Positions 10,500-21,379 of a stretch of 64,000 bases of DNA are shown one piece after another; position 1 is the first letter of the stretch, and every line of letters begins with the position of its first letter. The stretch is from assembly GCA_022578965.1 (NCBI GenBank), contig MU400602.1, positions 62,001-126,000 of the forward strand, written 5' to 3'. Position numbers and translations under genes: made by a program. Under the pieces are notes generated by a model. That model saw only the letters and a program-made list of their open reading frames with translations, was not told the origin of the DNA and did not search any database. Source of the DNA: Xylaria sp. FL1777. Lineage: Eukaryota > Ascomycota > Sordariomycetes > Xylariales > Xylariaceae.

Positions 10500-13440
10500 A
10501 AAGAACTTTTTAAACATGGCTTATAAAATTACTACATTTTTATTAAAAAAAAATATTAACTAAAGCTTTATTAAATATATTATATAAGCTTAAATAAAAC
10601 AAACGCTTTATAAAAATACATTCAAAAAAACCTAGCAAAAAAATTCCTAAAAAAATCTTAGTTATTTGCTAGATATTTTATAGTACTAGTACTTAAAATA
10701 AAAAACAAAAAACAATTAATTAATAAAAAAAAAAAACCAGTATAGCAAGTAATAATTAATTATTAACTATTAAACATAATTATTATTGCAAATAAATACT
10801 TTTTTACTTTGCTAATAACTATAAAAAAAAACATTAGTTAAGCAAAATAGTTTATAGCAGTTAATATTTTAAATAAATATTATGCTATTAAAATAGCTAA
10901 AAAAAAAGAATAAAAAACTGCTATATAAACAGTATATAAACTATATAAATACATAGTTATGCTATAAGAACTATAAAACATATTAGTTAGCTTTTAACAT
11001 ATAATAATAACGATTTTATAGAAGTTTTTAAACAAATTTGTGTTTATTTACTTAAATAATATTTTGATTTATTTTAAAACATTAAAAAAACACAAAAAAT
11101 ACATAACTTAAGTATTAAAAACATTTAAACAAGCAAAATTATAACTTAACATAAAGAAGTATATATAGCATATATAGAAAATCGACTTTTTAAGATTTAT
11201 AATTACTTTAAAACAAATATAAATTTAATAGTTAAAAATTAATATAATATAAAATTAGAAAATATTTAATTTAGCTACTATTATAAATATATAATAAGTA
11301 TTAAGATTTTTGAACTATGTTTAAATGTTAATTTAAAACTTTGAAAAAATAGCATTTTATTTTATAAAATATACAAAAAAAAAATATAAAAAAAAATTCT
11401 TTTTAATATTAAAAGAAGCTTAAAAAGCTTTTAAAGAACTAAAACTAAAAGTTATTTTTAACTTTATAGTTAAATTACTTAATCTACAGAAAAAAAAAAG
11501 CTAAAAACAAATGCTTTAAATAATATAATTGTAGAAGTTTTAAAATAACTAAAAAACAACAAAAAATAGCACTTAGTAGCTTATTACTTTAAAGCACTAC
11601 AAAATGTAGCATTATAATACTTTATATATAATAAAGAACTGCTTATAATTATTATAGCACTTAAAAAATAAAAACTGTTTTTTATAAAAACTATAAAGCT
11701 AATTAAAATCTATTTAGATTATTAAAACTTAACGAAATTTATAACTACACAAAAAATTACTAAATAACATAAAAACTAAATAGTTTTTTTTTTTAAATTT
11801 AACTTTAAAATATGTTATATTAAAGAAAAAAAAAACATTTAAGCAAATATATTTAGCTAATAAAATTAAAAGGAATTTAAAGTTTTAAAAAGAAACATTT
11901 AAGTGCTATATTTTTAAAAAAATAAAAGCTTAAAAGTTAAAGTTATATTTAAGGACTTTATAAATATATAGCTATAATAAGCTTATAACCTAAAAAAGTT
12001 AGCATAACTACAAAAATACAAAAGATTAAAAAATAACAAGCTAATATATAAATATAAGGTTTATTTACTAAAATTCTTATAAAATAAGTTTATTAAAAAA
12101 TTTTACGAACACTTATTATATAAACACTAAAAAACAACAAAAATAGTTAAACAACTATAAAAAAAATACAATTTTTTAAAACTATAAAATATAGTTAAAT
12201 TTATTATAAAAAAGTGCAATATTTGCAATAAAGCTAAAGTAGCTTAATATAAGCTTTATAAACTGCTATAACTTATATAAATACTTAAATAAGTATAGCA
12301 TACTATTGCTTAAGATTTTATTATAGTACTACTTTTATTAATTGATTTAGTTATAAAAGTATAATATAATAAAATATAGGTTATTATTAATAAACTTATT
12401 AAGTATGCTTATTTTTTATTGTTTAAAAAAAATGCAATAGCTAAACAACTTGTATACGCCTTTATATGCTAATATTTAAACAAACATAAACTACTAAAAA
12501 AAATTGTTTTAAATAAAAATAAATTGTTTATTTTTAAGTTTAAAACTAGTTTTTTTAAACTTATTGATATTAAACTAAAGTTTTTAATTGCTTATTACTT
12601 ATAAACAAATAAACAAACAAAAAAACTAAACTAAATATTAGAATAATACTTATAAAGTTATGTTAACTACTAATAAAACAATTAAGTAGAACTATTACTA
12701 ATAATATAGATCTTATATAATATATTAACAAACAAAAATATAAACATATTTTTGCATAAAGCTGTTTATAAACAGCAAGCAATTATTAAAAAACAAAAAA
12801 AAACATTAATAAAAGCATCTGCTATTTTAACTATAATACCTTAAGCAAGAATTATTATAACAAAGATTAAAACGCTATAAGCTAAACTGCAATTATGCCT
12901 TTAGTTTTTATAACAACGGATATTAGTATATTATAACAAAAAACAAACTAAAAAACTAACTTTTAAAAAGGAAAATAAAGTTTATTTGCTATAACAAAAA
13001 CAAAATACAAACATTAATATCTTTTAAATTAAAACAAAACAACTAAGCAATAAATTAGAATTTAAAAAACTTGGCTTTTTTAAAATTAAAGAAGTTATTT
13101 TACTTATTAACTATAAACTGTTATTACTAAAAAATATATAAATCTACTTTATTTTTTACATTTTTTTATTAAAACTAGTATTTATTAAAACACTTATTAA
13201 AATATAACTAAAGATAAAAATAAATTAGAACGTTTATAAAATTAAAAGTATACTAAATTTCCGTTAAAACAATAATAACTTGAAATATCTTATTAAATAA
13301 AAAAAATACCTATATGCTAATAATACTTAAAAACCTAAAAAACATTTAAAGATTACTAAAGTAGTTATAAGTTAGTTTTACTATTAATACTTTAACTGCT
13401 TAAAACTAAAAAAAAAAAGTTAACTTTAAAAGAAACGCTT
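10500..13440 (+). pseudogene. pol: pol relic of chromovirus A: RT, RNase H, integrase, GPF module, chromodomain
   Basis: Reverse transcriptase about 10510-11250: the YxDD box at 11049-11060 reads Tyr-Leu-Asn-Asn, and the first catalytic Asp (10863) is AAT. RNase H about 11420-11760 keeps its Glu (GAA, 11636) and a late Asp (GAT, 11717). Integrase: zinc finger H-X4-H-X29-C-X2-C fully intact (12110, 12125, 12215, 12224); the D,D35E triad has Asp at 12314, Asn at 12512 and Lys at 12620, with exactly 35 residues between the last two. A GPF module lies at 13073 and a chromodomain at about 13226-13345, with tryptophans turned into TAA. RNase H onward shares one frame; RT is in another because of a one-base loss in an A-run at 11490-11499 relative to element B. 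The protease, expected between 8840 and 10500, was not resolved. Confidence 0.9.
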
Positions 13441-14049
13441 AAAAAATCTTAATTAAACTTAAATAAAGCAGCTTGCATTGCTTTAACCTGCTTTTTTTGT
13501 TGTTTTTGCTTTTTTGTTAGCGCTTTTTGTTTTTTTTTAATGCGTTTTATTTTGTTTAGTTTATTTAAAAACTAAAGCTTTTGCTAAACTATTTTAATAC
13601 TTTTTGCTTTTAAAAAACGTTTTTATATGTAAAGTTAAGCTAACTTGCTTAGAACAAAATTAAGGCTATTTTAAGCTTGTTTTAATTTTTCTTAAATTAG
13701 GAGTAATTGTTGCTTTGCTTGCTTTTTTTTCTTTTTAAAACAACAGTATTTAGAAATTATGTTATTAATTAAGTTAATTAGAACTTCTGATTTATTGCAG
13801 GAATAACTAGCGCATATGTATTTAAAACAATAAAACATATTATTTGTTATTTTATATGTTAATAACTAATTAAAGCAGCAAAAATAAAGCATAACTTTGT
13901 AGCTAGTAAAATTAATAAAAGAGGCAAGAACAAGTTTTTGCTTTGTTTTGGATGAGCGGTTAGTTCTTTTAATATGCTTTAATATTGTAACATATAGAAG
14001 AAAAAGAAAAGAAGAATACTTACAGAAAAATTGTTAGAATAATAATTCT

Positions 14050-14065
14050 AGAAAAAAGGAAATAA
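14050..14065 (+). promoter_or_regulatory. Polypurine tract of chromovirus A
   Basis: AGAAAAAAGGAAATAA abuts the right LTR; element B has AGAAAAAAGAAAATAA in the same place. This would prime plus-strand DNA synthesis and fixes the element on the plus strand. Confidence 0.75.
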
Positions 14066-14559
14066 TGTTATGAAATTAGTATAGAAGTAGCTTTTAAAGC
14101 GGCTTAATGCCTTTATATATACTTTGCACTTTTTTTTTGCTAATTAAAGCTAAGGTTACGTAATAATTTATTTAGCTTATTAAGCTTACAGTAATTTAAA
14201 GCTTATTAAGCTTACAGTAATTTAAAGCTTACTAAGCTTATAGTAATTTAGTGCTTACTAGACTTGCAGTAATTTAAGAAAAGTTACTACTTTTTTTACT
14301 TTTTCTTTGTTTATATAATTATGCATTTTTTATATTTAGTTACTTATTTAGTTTTAGTTCTTTAGCTATTAATTTCTTTATAACTGCTAAGTATTAATAT
14401 ATTTATTACTTTTAATCCTTTAAGACTTTTATTGATGCATAGTAGTAGAAGTACTCCGAAAACCTCCCTAATAAACCACCGTTAAAAATCCTATTATTAC
14501 TTGCAAATTAAGACCTCAAGGGCAAACCTGTTATATTAATGTATAATAGGTTTGTTATA
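14066..14559 (+). repeat. 3' LTR of chromovirus A
   Basis: 494 bp, starting TGTTATGAAAT and ending TTTGTTATA, followed by CAAAA (14560-14564). Its last ~110 bases keep far more C and G than the same bases in the 5' LTR, for example CTCCGAAAACCTCCCTAATA near 14453. The stretch from about 14066 to 14140 is more mutated than in the 5' LTR. Confidence 0.92.
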
Positions 14560-14564
14560 CAAAA
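14560..14564. repeat. Target site duplication, right copy (CAAAA)
   Basis: Exact match to 6853-6857. Confidence 0.8.
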
Positions 14565-14863
14565 AAATATTAGCTAGCTTGTTTTTACTAAAGCTTGCTT
14601 ATTATATAAACTAATAAATAAGCTTTTTTGCTTTACTTAATTATTTGCGCTTTTTTTACTTTAGCGTAAAAAGTATTAACGTTTTTGTTTTTGTTTTTAG
14701 TATAAAAGCTACATAAGCTTTAGTTTCTTTTTTTTACTTTTTTTTATTAGCTACTATATGTTTTTTTTCTTTTTTATCTTTCTTTAAAAAATATTTATAT
14801 TTTTAATTTTCTAAGGTTTGTAGTAATATGTAATTAAGTATTTTAGTAGCTAAAACAGCAATA

Positions 14864-15179
14864 CGTATGCTAAATAAATTAAGCTAGCTTATAATATAAA
14901 AAAGCTTTAGCTTAAGTTTGTTATTAATAAGTTTGCTTAAAATAACGTGCTTTTTAATAATAAATGCGTTTATATTATGTTTAAAAATTAAGCAAATAAG
15001 CATAAAAGCAAAGCTATTACTTAGCTTATAGTTTTAAAGCTTTAAAAAAAAAGGTATTTTAATGTATAATTTTTATAAAGCAGCATATATTATAGTAGCG
15101 TTTATATATAGCTAATTGTTTTTGCGTAATCTTAAAATAGCAGCAAGTTGCATAAATATAATAATAGCTAACGTAATTA
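14864..15179. repeat. Dispersed direct repeat C, copy 1
   Basis: It matches 16764-17153 along its length: the shared landmarks TTAAGCTAG, AAAAAAAAAGGTATTTTAAT and GCTAACGTAATTA occur in the same order. Copy 2 has about 70-80 extra bases (about 17008-17087). There are no TG/CA ends or target duplication, so I do not call these LTRs. Confidence 0.75.
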
Positions 15180-15660
15180 AACATTTAATACTAAAGCATA
15201 AAGCTGCAAGTGTACTACATTAGCTGCTTTTGCTTTACTAAACTTCTTTAATAATAACAAGAATAATAGCTTAAATAATAATGCTAAAACTTTTAATAAG
15301 CGTTTTGTTATAAAAAAAGCTAAAGTTATAGCTATAATACTAACGCTTTAAAAAAATAACAAAAATATTATTACTTTTAGCTGCACTTTTACAAAAATAA
15401 TTATTAGTATTTTTACTATTATAGTAGCTTTTTAAGCTACAAACGTTTTTATTTTTAATAATAGTATAAACATTTTAGCTATACTGTTTTTTAGCAAAAT
15501 ATTTAATTATAAAGCTTAAATAAGCATTATTTATAGCATATAATATTATTTTTAAGCTATTAAACTTACTACTAATTTAACGTTTATAAAAAAAAAGTTT
15601 AAAACTAGCGTAAATTTTTTTTTTAGCTTTATAAATAGTTGTAGCTTTAATAAAGAAAAT
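15180..15660. other. AT-rich spacer, nothing recognised
   Basis: Lies between repeat C copy 1 and the 189-bp tandem array. No domain, repeat partner or regulatory motif was recognised. Confidence 0.4.
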
Positions 15661-15661
15661 T

Positions 15662-16200
15662 TATAAACTTAATTAAACTTTACGTTTTATTTGCTTTTTA
15701 TATTTAGCGCAATTTTTTTTGAACAAATTATAAGCTTTTGCTTATATAAGCAACTTAAAGTTTAAATTGTTTAGTAAGTTCTGCACGCTTAAAGTAATTT
15801 ATTTAATAATAATAGTAGGTTTTTAGCTATTGTTTTTGTTTAAAAAAACCTATAAACTTAATCGAACTTTACGTTTTATTTGCTTTTTATATTTAGCGTA
15901 ATCTTTTTTAAACAGATTATAAGCTTTTGCTTATGTAAACAACTTAAAGTTTAAATTATTTAGTAAATTTTGTATACTTAAAGCAATTTATTTAATAGTA
16001 ATAGCAAGTTTTTAGCTATTATTTTTGTTTAAGATTAAATAACTAAGCTTAAAAGTTTTTTACTAAAAGCATTTTAAGGTTTAAATTTTTTAATAAGTTT
16101 TATACGCTTAAAGTAATCTGTTTGTTTAATAGTAATAGTAGGTTTTTAGCTATTATTTTTGTTTAAAATTAAGTAGCTAAACTTAAAAGTCTTTTGCTAA
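15662..16200. repeat. 189-bp tandem repeat (two units plus a partial third)
   Basis: TATAAACTTAATYRAACTTTACG starts at 15662 and 15851, a 189-bp period, and the two units match throughout. A partial third unit (about 16077-16200) repeats the second half of unit two, including the run ending TAGCTATTATTTTTGTTTAA. Changes between units are transitions, so the duplication predates or accompanied the mutation. Confidence 0.8.
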
Positions 16201-16204
16201 ACAA

Positions 16205-16763
16205 CTAAATAAAAAACAAACAAAACAAATTAACAAACATAACTATTAAACTAGTATTAAGAATAGCAATAAAAGCAATTAGCAAAAAAAGAAAAAAAAA
16301 AAAGAAAAAAAAAGCAGATAAAAAAAAAAAAGCTAGCAAAAAAAGCAAAAGTGCTTCTTTAGTAATCTTAAGAAATAAAGACCTAAATAATAAAACGCTT
16401 AAAAAAAAAAAAAAAAAAAAAAAAGCAAAAGTAGCTAACTTTGCAAACTAAAATATCTTTAATAACTATAAACTATGCTTTATATACTAAAGCACTTAGT
16501 GAACTTAAAAAAAAAAGCGCTACTATGCCTTAAAAATAAAGCACTTTAAAAGAAGTTATTTTGTTAAAAATTAAGGTTGCAGCAAAGTAAAAAAAGCTTA
16601 ATTATAAAAAAATAGTTTAATATTTACTATATAAAAATAAGTTTTTTTTTAATACTTCTTAAAAAAACTTAAGAATTAATAATATTAAGCTTTTATTTAT
16701 AACTATAATTTAGCAGCTACTTTTTTATAACTTAACTTTACTTTAAAAATAAACATTTTTAAT
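16205..16763. other. A-rich spacer, nothing recognised
   Basis: The plus strand is A-rich with several long A-runs (about 16284-16332 and 16398-16424), giving lysine-rich frames. No domain or repeat partner was recognised. Confidence 0.4.
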
Positions 16764-17153
16764 AGCGTACTAAGTAAGTTAAGCTAGTTTATAACATAAA
16801 AAAGCTTTAGCTTAAGTTTATTATTAATAAGTTTGCTTAAAATAATATGCTTTTTAATAATAAACGCGTTTATAATTATTATGTTTAAAAGTTAAGCAAA
16901 AAAGCATAAAAGCAAAGCTATTGCTTAGCTTATAGTTTTAAAGCTTTAAAAAAAAAGGTATTTTAATATATAATTTTTATAACAAAGCATGCATTATAAT
17001 AACATTTAAAAAAAGCAAAAAAAGTTATAGCTTAAGTACTGCAAGCTTTATATGCTAATAACTAATAGCGCAAATTTTCTGTGCATAGCTAATTGTTTTT
17101 GTGCAATTTTAAAATAGCAACAAGTTATATAAATATAATAGCTAACGTAATTA
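16764..17153. repeat. Dispersed direct repeat C, copy 2
   Basis: Second copy of 14864-15179, 1.9 kb downstream and in the same orientation, with an insertion of roughly 70-80 bases near 17008-17087. Confidence 0.75.
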
Positions 17154-18436
17154 CTGCTATAAAAAAAGCTAAACCTTGTTGCTAATATATAGCTTTTTAA
17201 AGATTATATATAAACACAAAAATTAAAACAGAACTATTATAGTTTTTTGTTTAAGCAAATAAAACAAAAGTATTAAAAAGTAAGTAAAATGTATATATAA
17301 CAGCTAAAAAAAAAAAAAAGCAAGAATAAAAATATATTTAAGTATGTAAAAGTAAGCAATCTAGCTAAATAAAAACAACTAATATAGCTATTTAAGCTTG
17401 CGCAAAAAAATCAGCTATAAATAAACAATAAGTAAGCTAAAAATATAGTTAATATGCTTTGCTATACTTAATAGTTTTATAATAAGTTTTATTAATATAA
17501 ATAATTGTTATAAAATAACGCTATTATTGCAAAATTAACAACAATAATATATATTACACTTAATATAATAATAATTATCTTAAAAATATAAGTTTTAATT
17601 AAGTAAAGTAAATCAAAGTATACTTACTATTTTTTTTATTTATTAATTTTATTATATATTATTTTTTTAACCTTTAGTAAAATTTACAGCAAAATATATA
17701 GCTGTTTGCTTAAAAACTATTATTGTAAGTAAATATATAGCTATACTTAAGTATAAAAACTAATTTTTAAACCATTACTTTATATAGCATAGCAAAGCAC
17801 TAAAGTATAATAGCAAGCAATAAAAAAAAAAGCTAAAAATAAGTTTTATTAGCTATATATTCTTTTAATGTTTTTAAACAACTTAAAAAATTATATAATG
17901 CAAAATATAGTATTAATAGCAGCAAAAATATATATATAAAACTAAAGAAAAAATAAAAAAAAAGTTATTAAAAAGCTTAATAAAATCAACATTTTAAAAT
18001 ATTGGTTTAATAGCATTGTTTATATTTAATATATTTTTAACAGTATAGTAGCAAATTAAAAAAATTAAATATTCTTCTTTTTTTAATTTGTTTTAAAGCT
18101 TTGTATAACTTAGAATATATATTATAATAGTTTAGCTTTGTTAACTTAATGAATACGTAATAAAATATATTTTAAAAATAGTTTTAGGACTTATATAAAA
18201 AGTTAAATATACCGGTGCAAATGTAGCTAAATATAAGTAAATATAAGCAAAAGCAAAGTTAAAAATAAACAGTAGTATTATATTATATAAAGTAAGTAGT
18301 AATATAGCTATAATAATAATATATAACAAGATTTTATAATTTTTTTTAATATAACTTAACAAGCAAAAAACAGAACTTATAGCCTAAAAAAAAAAAACAT
18401 TTATTGATTTATGCTAAAATATAACAAAAAAATCCA
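17154..18436. other. AT-rich DNA with a hydrophobic minus-strand open frame
   Basis: No family was recognised. A 73-codon open frame runs on the minus strand at 18141-18362 and is very hydrophobic, but it is out of frame with the relic that begins at 18437. Hydrophobic frames arise easily here because Ala and Thr codons decay to Val and Ile. It may be a downstream exon or piece of that relic, or chance. Confidence 0.35.
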
Positions 18437-19880
18437 TTATTTTTCCTTTTTAACTATTGCTTTTTTTTTATAAGCTTTTAAAATACTGCGTTTTAAGTAA
18501 CGCGTAATTATAAGCAACATATTATTTTTTATACTTTTATTAGTTACATAAGCCCTCTTACGAAAATTATACATAAAAACAATAGCTTTATTATTATTAT
18601 TTTTATTTAAAGCTAAATTAAGGTTAATATTATTTTTATTAGTTGTTTTTAAATCAGTAAACCAAGTTAGAAATACTAAAATATTTATATTAGTAATATT
18701 AAAAAATAGCGTTATATTTAAAGCATTTATTATTAACATTATTGTTTTAATAAAGCTTTAACTAAAAGGTGTACAAAAAACACTTTTAATTTTAATATTA
18801 ATTATATTTCTGTTTTTAAAAATAAAGTGCTTAAAAAGTATTAGTATAATAAGCAACTAAATAGTAAATAAACTTCTATTAATAAATTTCGCAATCTAAA
18901 AGGTGCAAAGCAAAGTTTTAGTTTTTAAGTTAGCTATATTTTCTTTAATAATAGTTATAGTTATACTAGTATGCTTTAATGCTATAATAAATGCTAATTA
19001 TTTTTAAATATGCTTTTAATAATATAATAATAACAAACTAGCTGCAAACAGCAAACTTAGCTCTTTAGTATTAGCAAACTTAATTATATTAGCTATAATA
19101 CAAAATATAAAGTTTTCTTTATTTCTACTAATAATAAAAGTTATTAAGTTTATATTTTTAATATTTAAGTCCTTTTTGTTATAATTAGTAAAATTAATAA
19201 TATTTATTGTATTAATGTATTAGTAGCAAATTGCATTACTAAGTACTTTTTTAGCAATATGTTATGCTAAGCTAAGCATATAAATTAAAGCTAACGTTAG
19301 TACTTATTGTTTTTTATTAACTTTAGTTAAAATAATAATAACTGCAAAAGTAGAAATTAAACCTTTAGTTCTTAAGTTATACTACAAAAAACAAATAAAA
19401 AAAGAAATTAATGCTTTTTGTTTTTATTTCTAAGTAAGTTAAATATATATATAATTTATAACATTAGTTATAGTTGCTATAAAAAGCCAATGCTAATTTA
19501 AATCGTTTTATTTAATACTAAAAATAAATATATTAAGTTTTATAAAGATTTTTAAACAATTTAAAATACTACTTACTAATATAGTGTTTTTATTAGTTCT
19601 AAAGTAATTTGTTTAAAACAAGGGTTAATATAAGCAGAAAAAAACGCATTATAATATGTTAAGCTGTTTACTATAGTTATTTTATATTAATATATGCTTA
19701 ATTAAACAAAAATAGTATTGTACGCTAAAGCACTATATTAACTAACAACTGTTTTTAAGTAGCTAGCAAACTTAAGTTTTATATTATACTTTATGTTTAG
19801 GTAGTTCTATATATTATAAGTTATATTATTAAACCGGCCTATTATTATAAAAAATAAAAAAAATAGTAAAACATAGTTGC
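18437..19880 (-). pseudogene. Unrecognised protein-coding relic
   Basis: One minus-strand frame reads as protein-like sequence for about 1.4 kb. From about 19150 down to 18437 (roughly 240 codons) it holds only about six stops, all TAA or TAG, where this base composition would give far more. It includes a stop-free tail of 100 codons (18437-18739). Tryptophan codons survive at 19487-19489 (in His-Trp-Leu-Phe) and in the tail (Leu-Thr-Trp-Phe-Thr-Asp). The tail is rich in Asn and Lys, as expected if Asp and Glu codons were mutated, and ends with a basic segment. I do not recognise the family. It could be a captured host gene, or part of a transposon that is repeated elsewhere in the genome. 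Confidence 0.45.
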
Positions 19881-19889
19881 AACTTATAA

Positions 19890-20652
19890 AAAAAAAAGAT
19901 TAGTTACGTTAAATTTGTGCTTTTAAATCTATAATAAAGTTTAAAATATCTAATAAAAAAAAATAAAAGCTATAATAAAAAGTGTAAAAAAAGCAATAAA
20001 AAAACTATTATATAGTATAATTATCTTTAAGAAAGCTGTTTAATATAAGTATATATATATATATATACGCGTATAATATTTATTAAAGAAATAAAAGCAT
20101 ACTAAAAATTATACTTTAAAACTGCTAAGCATAGTATATTAGGTATAAAGCTAAAAGTTTAGCAAATAAACTAGTAAAACTAGTTCTATAGATTTTAAAA
20201 AGATTTAAAAGCTATAACTTTAACATAATATTTTATAAACCTTAGTAAAAAGATATTAAACTACTTTTTTAGATTTTTAGGCAGCTAAAAAAAAATTAGA
20301 GTATAAACTATAGTAAAAGTGCTAATTATGCATAATATTTTACTTTTTATAAAGCTAAAGCATTAGTTATTATTAAGCTATTTATAACGTTCTAGTTTTA
20401 AATTAAATAAACATTTTTAACTAGGTTTAATTTATTATTAAGTATTAAAATTACTGCATATATTAGTAAGGCTTTATAATAGTTTAGTTTATTAGTTATT
20501 AGCTTAATTAATTATTTTAAGAACATTTTACATAGATTTATAAAATTGGTTATATAGTGTTAAACTACCTTTAAAAGTATAATTAAGCAATAAATATTTA
20601 TAAATGCTATAATGCAATTATATAAAAAATAATTAACCTAAAAGGTAAAAAC
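19890..20652. other. AT-rich DNA left of chromovirus B
   Basis: Nothing recognised apart from a short (TA)n run near 20049-20066. It may contain the start of the minus-strand relic, whose upstream limit could not be set. Confidence 0.35.
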
Positions 20653-20657
20653 TATAA
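20653..20657. repeat. Target site duplication, left copy (TATAA)
   Basis: TATAA precedes the TGTTACG start of the LTR and recurs at 28391-28395 immediately after the right LTR. Confidence 0.7.
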
Positions 20658-21174
20658 TGTTACGAAATGGGTTAACCAGGCCGGTTAAAGGCCAAGTGTG
20701 GAAAAAGCATGCGCAAAAGGAGTCCTATTTGTTAAAAAAATATATATTTAAACCACTATAAGAGTTTAATGCATGGACTTAACAAACTTAAGCGTTAAGT
20801 TTATTAAGCTTTAAACTTAACAAACTTAAACGTTAAGTTTATTAAGCTTTAAACTTAAAACAATATAGCGTTAAGTCTATTAAAAAAAGCAACATTTATA
20901 AATTACTATTACTATTTTCTTTGTTTATATAATTATATACTTTTTATATTTAGTTATTTACTTAGTTCTTAGCTTTTTAGCTATTAATTTTTTTATAACT
21001 GCTAAGCACTAATATATTTATTACTTTTAATCTTTTAAAACCTTTATTAATGCATAGTAATAAAAGTACTCTAAAAACCTCTTTAATAAACTACTGTTAA
21101 AAATCCTATTATTACCTATAAATTAAAACTTTAAAAGCAAACCTATTATATTAATATATAATAAGTTTATTATA
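20658..21174 (+). repeat. 5' LTR of chromovirus B
   Basis: It starts TGTTACGAAATGGG and ends TTTATTATA. The first ~70 bases contain GGCCGG, AAAGGCC and GGAGTCC, whereas the matching bases of the right LTR (27874 on) are almost all A/T. From about 20900 it matches the LTR of element A. Confidence 0.92.
20777..20883. repeat. 38-bp tandem repeat in U3 of chromovirus B
   Basis: ACTTAACAAACTTAARCGTT begins at 20777 and 20815, with a degenerate third unit from 20853. It recurs in the right LTR near 27993-28100. It is unrelated in sequence and unit length to the 26-bp array in element A, though in the same place within U3. Confidence 0.8.
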
Positions 21175-21177
21175 CTT

Positions 21178-21184
21178 TAATAGC
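21178..21184 (+). promoter_or_regulatory. Candidate primer-binding site (RIP-altered)
   Basis: TAATAGC starts four bases inside the LTR, at the same offset as TAATAAC in element A. It fits a TGGTAGC-type initiator-tRNA-Met site after two G-to-A changes. Confidence 0.45.
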
Positions 21185-21379
21185 TCTTTAATTAATAAAA
21201 CCTAACATATAAAAACGAATACTAGTATAAAAAGTTAAATAATAAACAATTTATAAAATAAACTTTTAAAAGTATACTAAAAAAATATTTAAAAAACAAA
21301 AATGCTAAACAGCATTATATAAGTAAACTTTACTTAATAACTAATAAACTAAATCTAAGTTATATTATTAAAAACAAAA

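Larger units (their letters stand above)
6858..14559 (+). mobile_element. Chromovirus A: complete RIP-mutated Ty3/gypsy LTR retrotransposon (7702 bp)
   Basis: A full-length element: two 494-bp LTRs (6858-7351, 14066-14559), flanking CAAAA duplications, a primer-binding-site candidate just inside the left LTR and a 16-base purine tract abutting the right LTR. The internal 6.7 kb carries, in order on the plus strand, a gag CCHC knuckle, reverse transcriptase, RNase H, integrase with GPF module and a chromodomain. That order (RT before integrase) and the chromodomain place it in the chromovirus branch of Ty3/gypsy. All reading frames are broken by TAA/TAG. About 7352-13440 is collinear with element B (21175-27260); the 3' untranslated part and U3 are not. 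Confidence 0.93.

Noticed and set aside
14864..17153. Repeat C copies as LTRs of a small retroelement
   Set aside because: No TG/CA ends, no primer-binding site or purine tract, and no target duplication.
19440..19510. SUMO-protease (Ulp1/C48) His-Trp motif in the minus-strand relic
   Set aside because: His-Trp-Leu-Phe is seen, but I could not find the following Asp and the Gln...Cys box, so the family is not supported.
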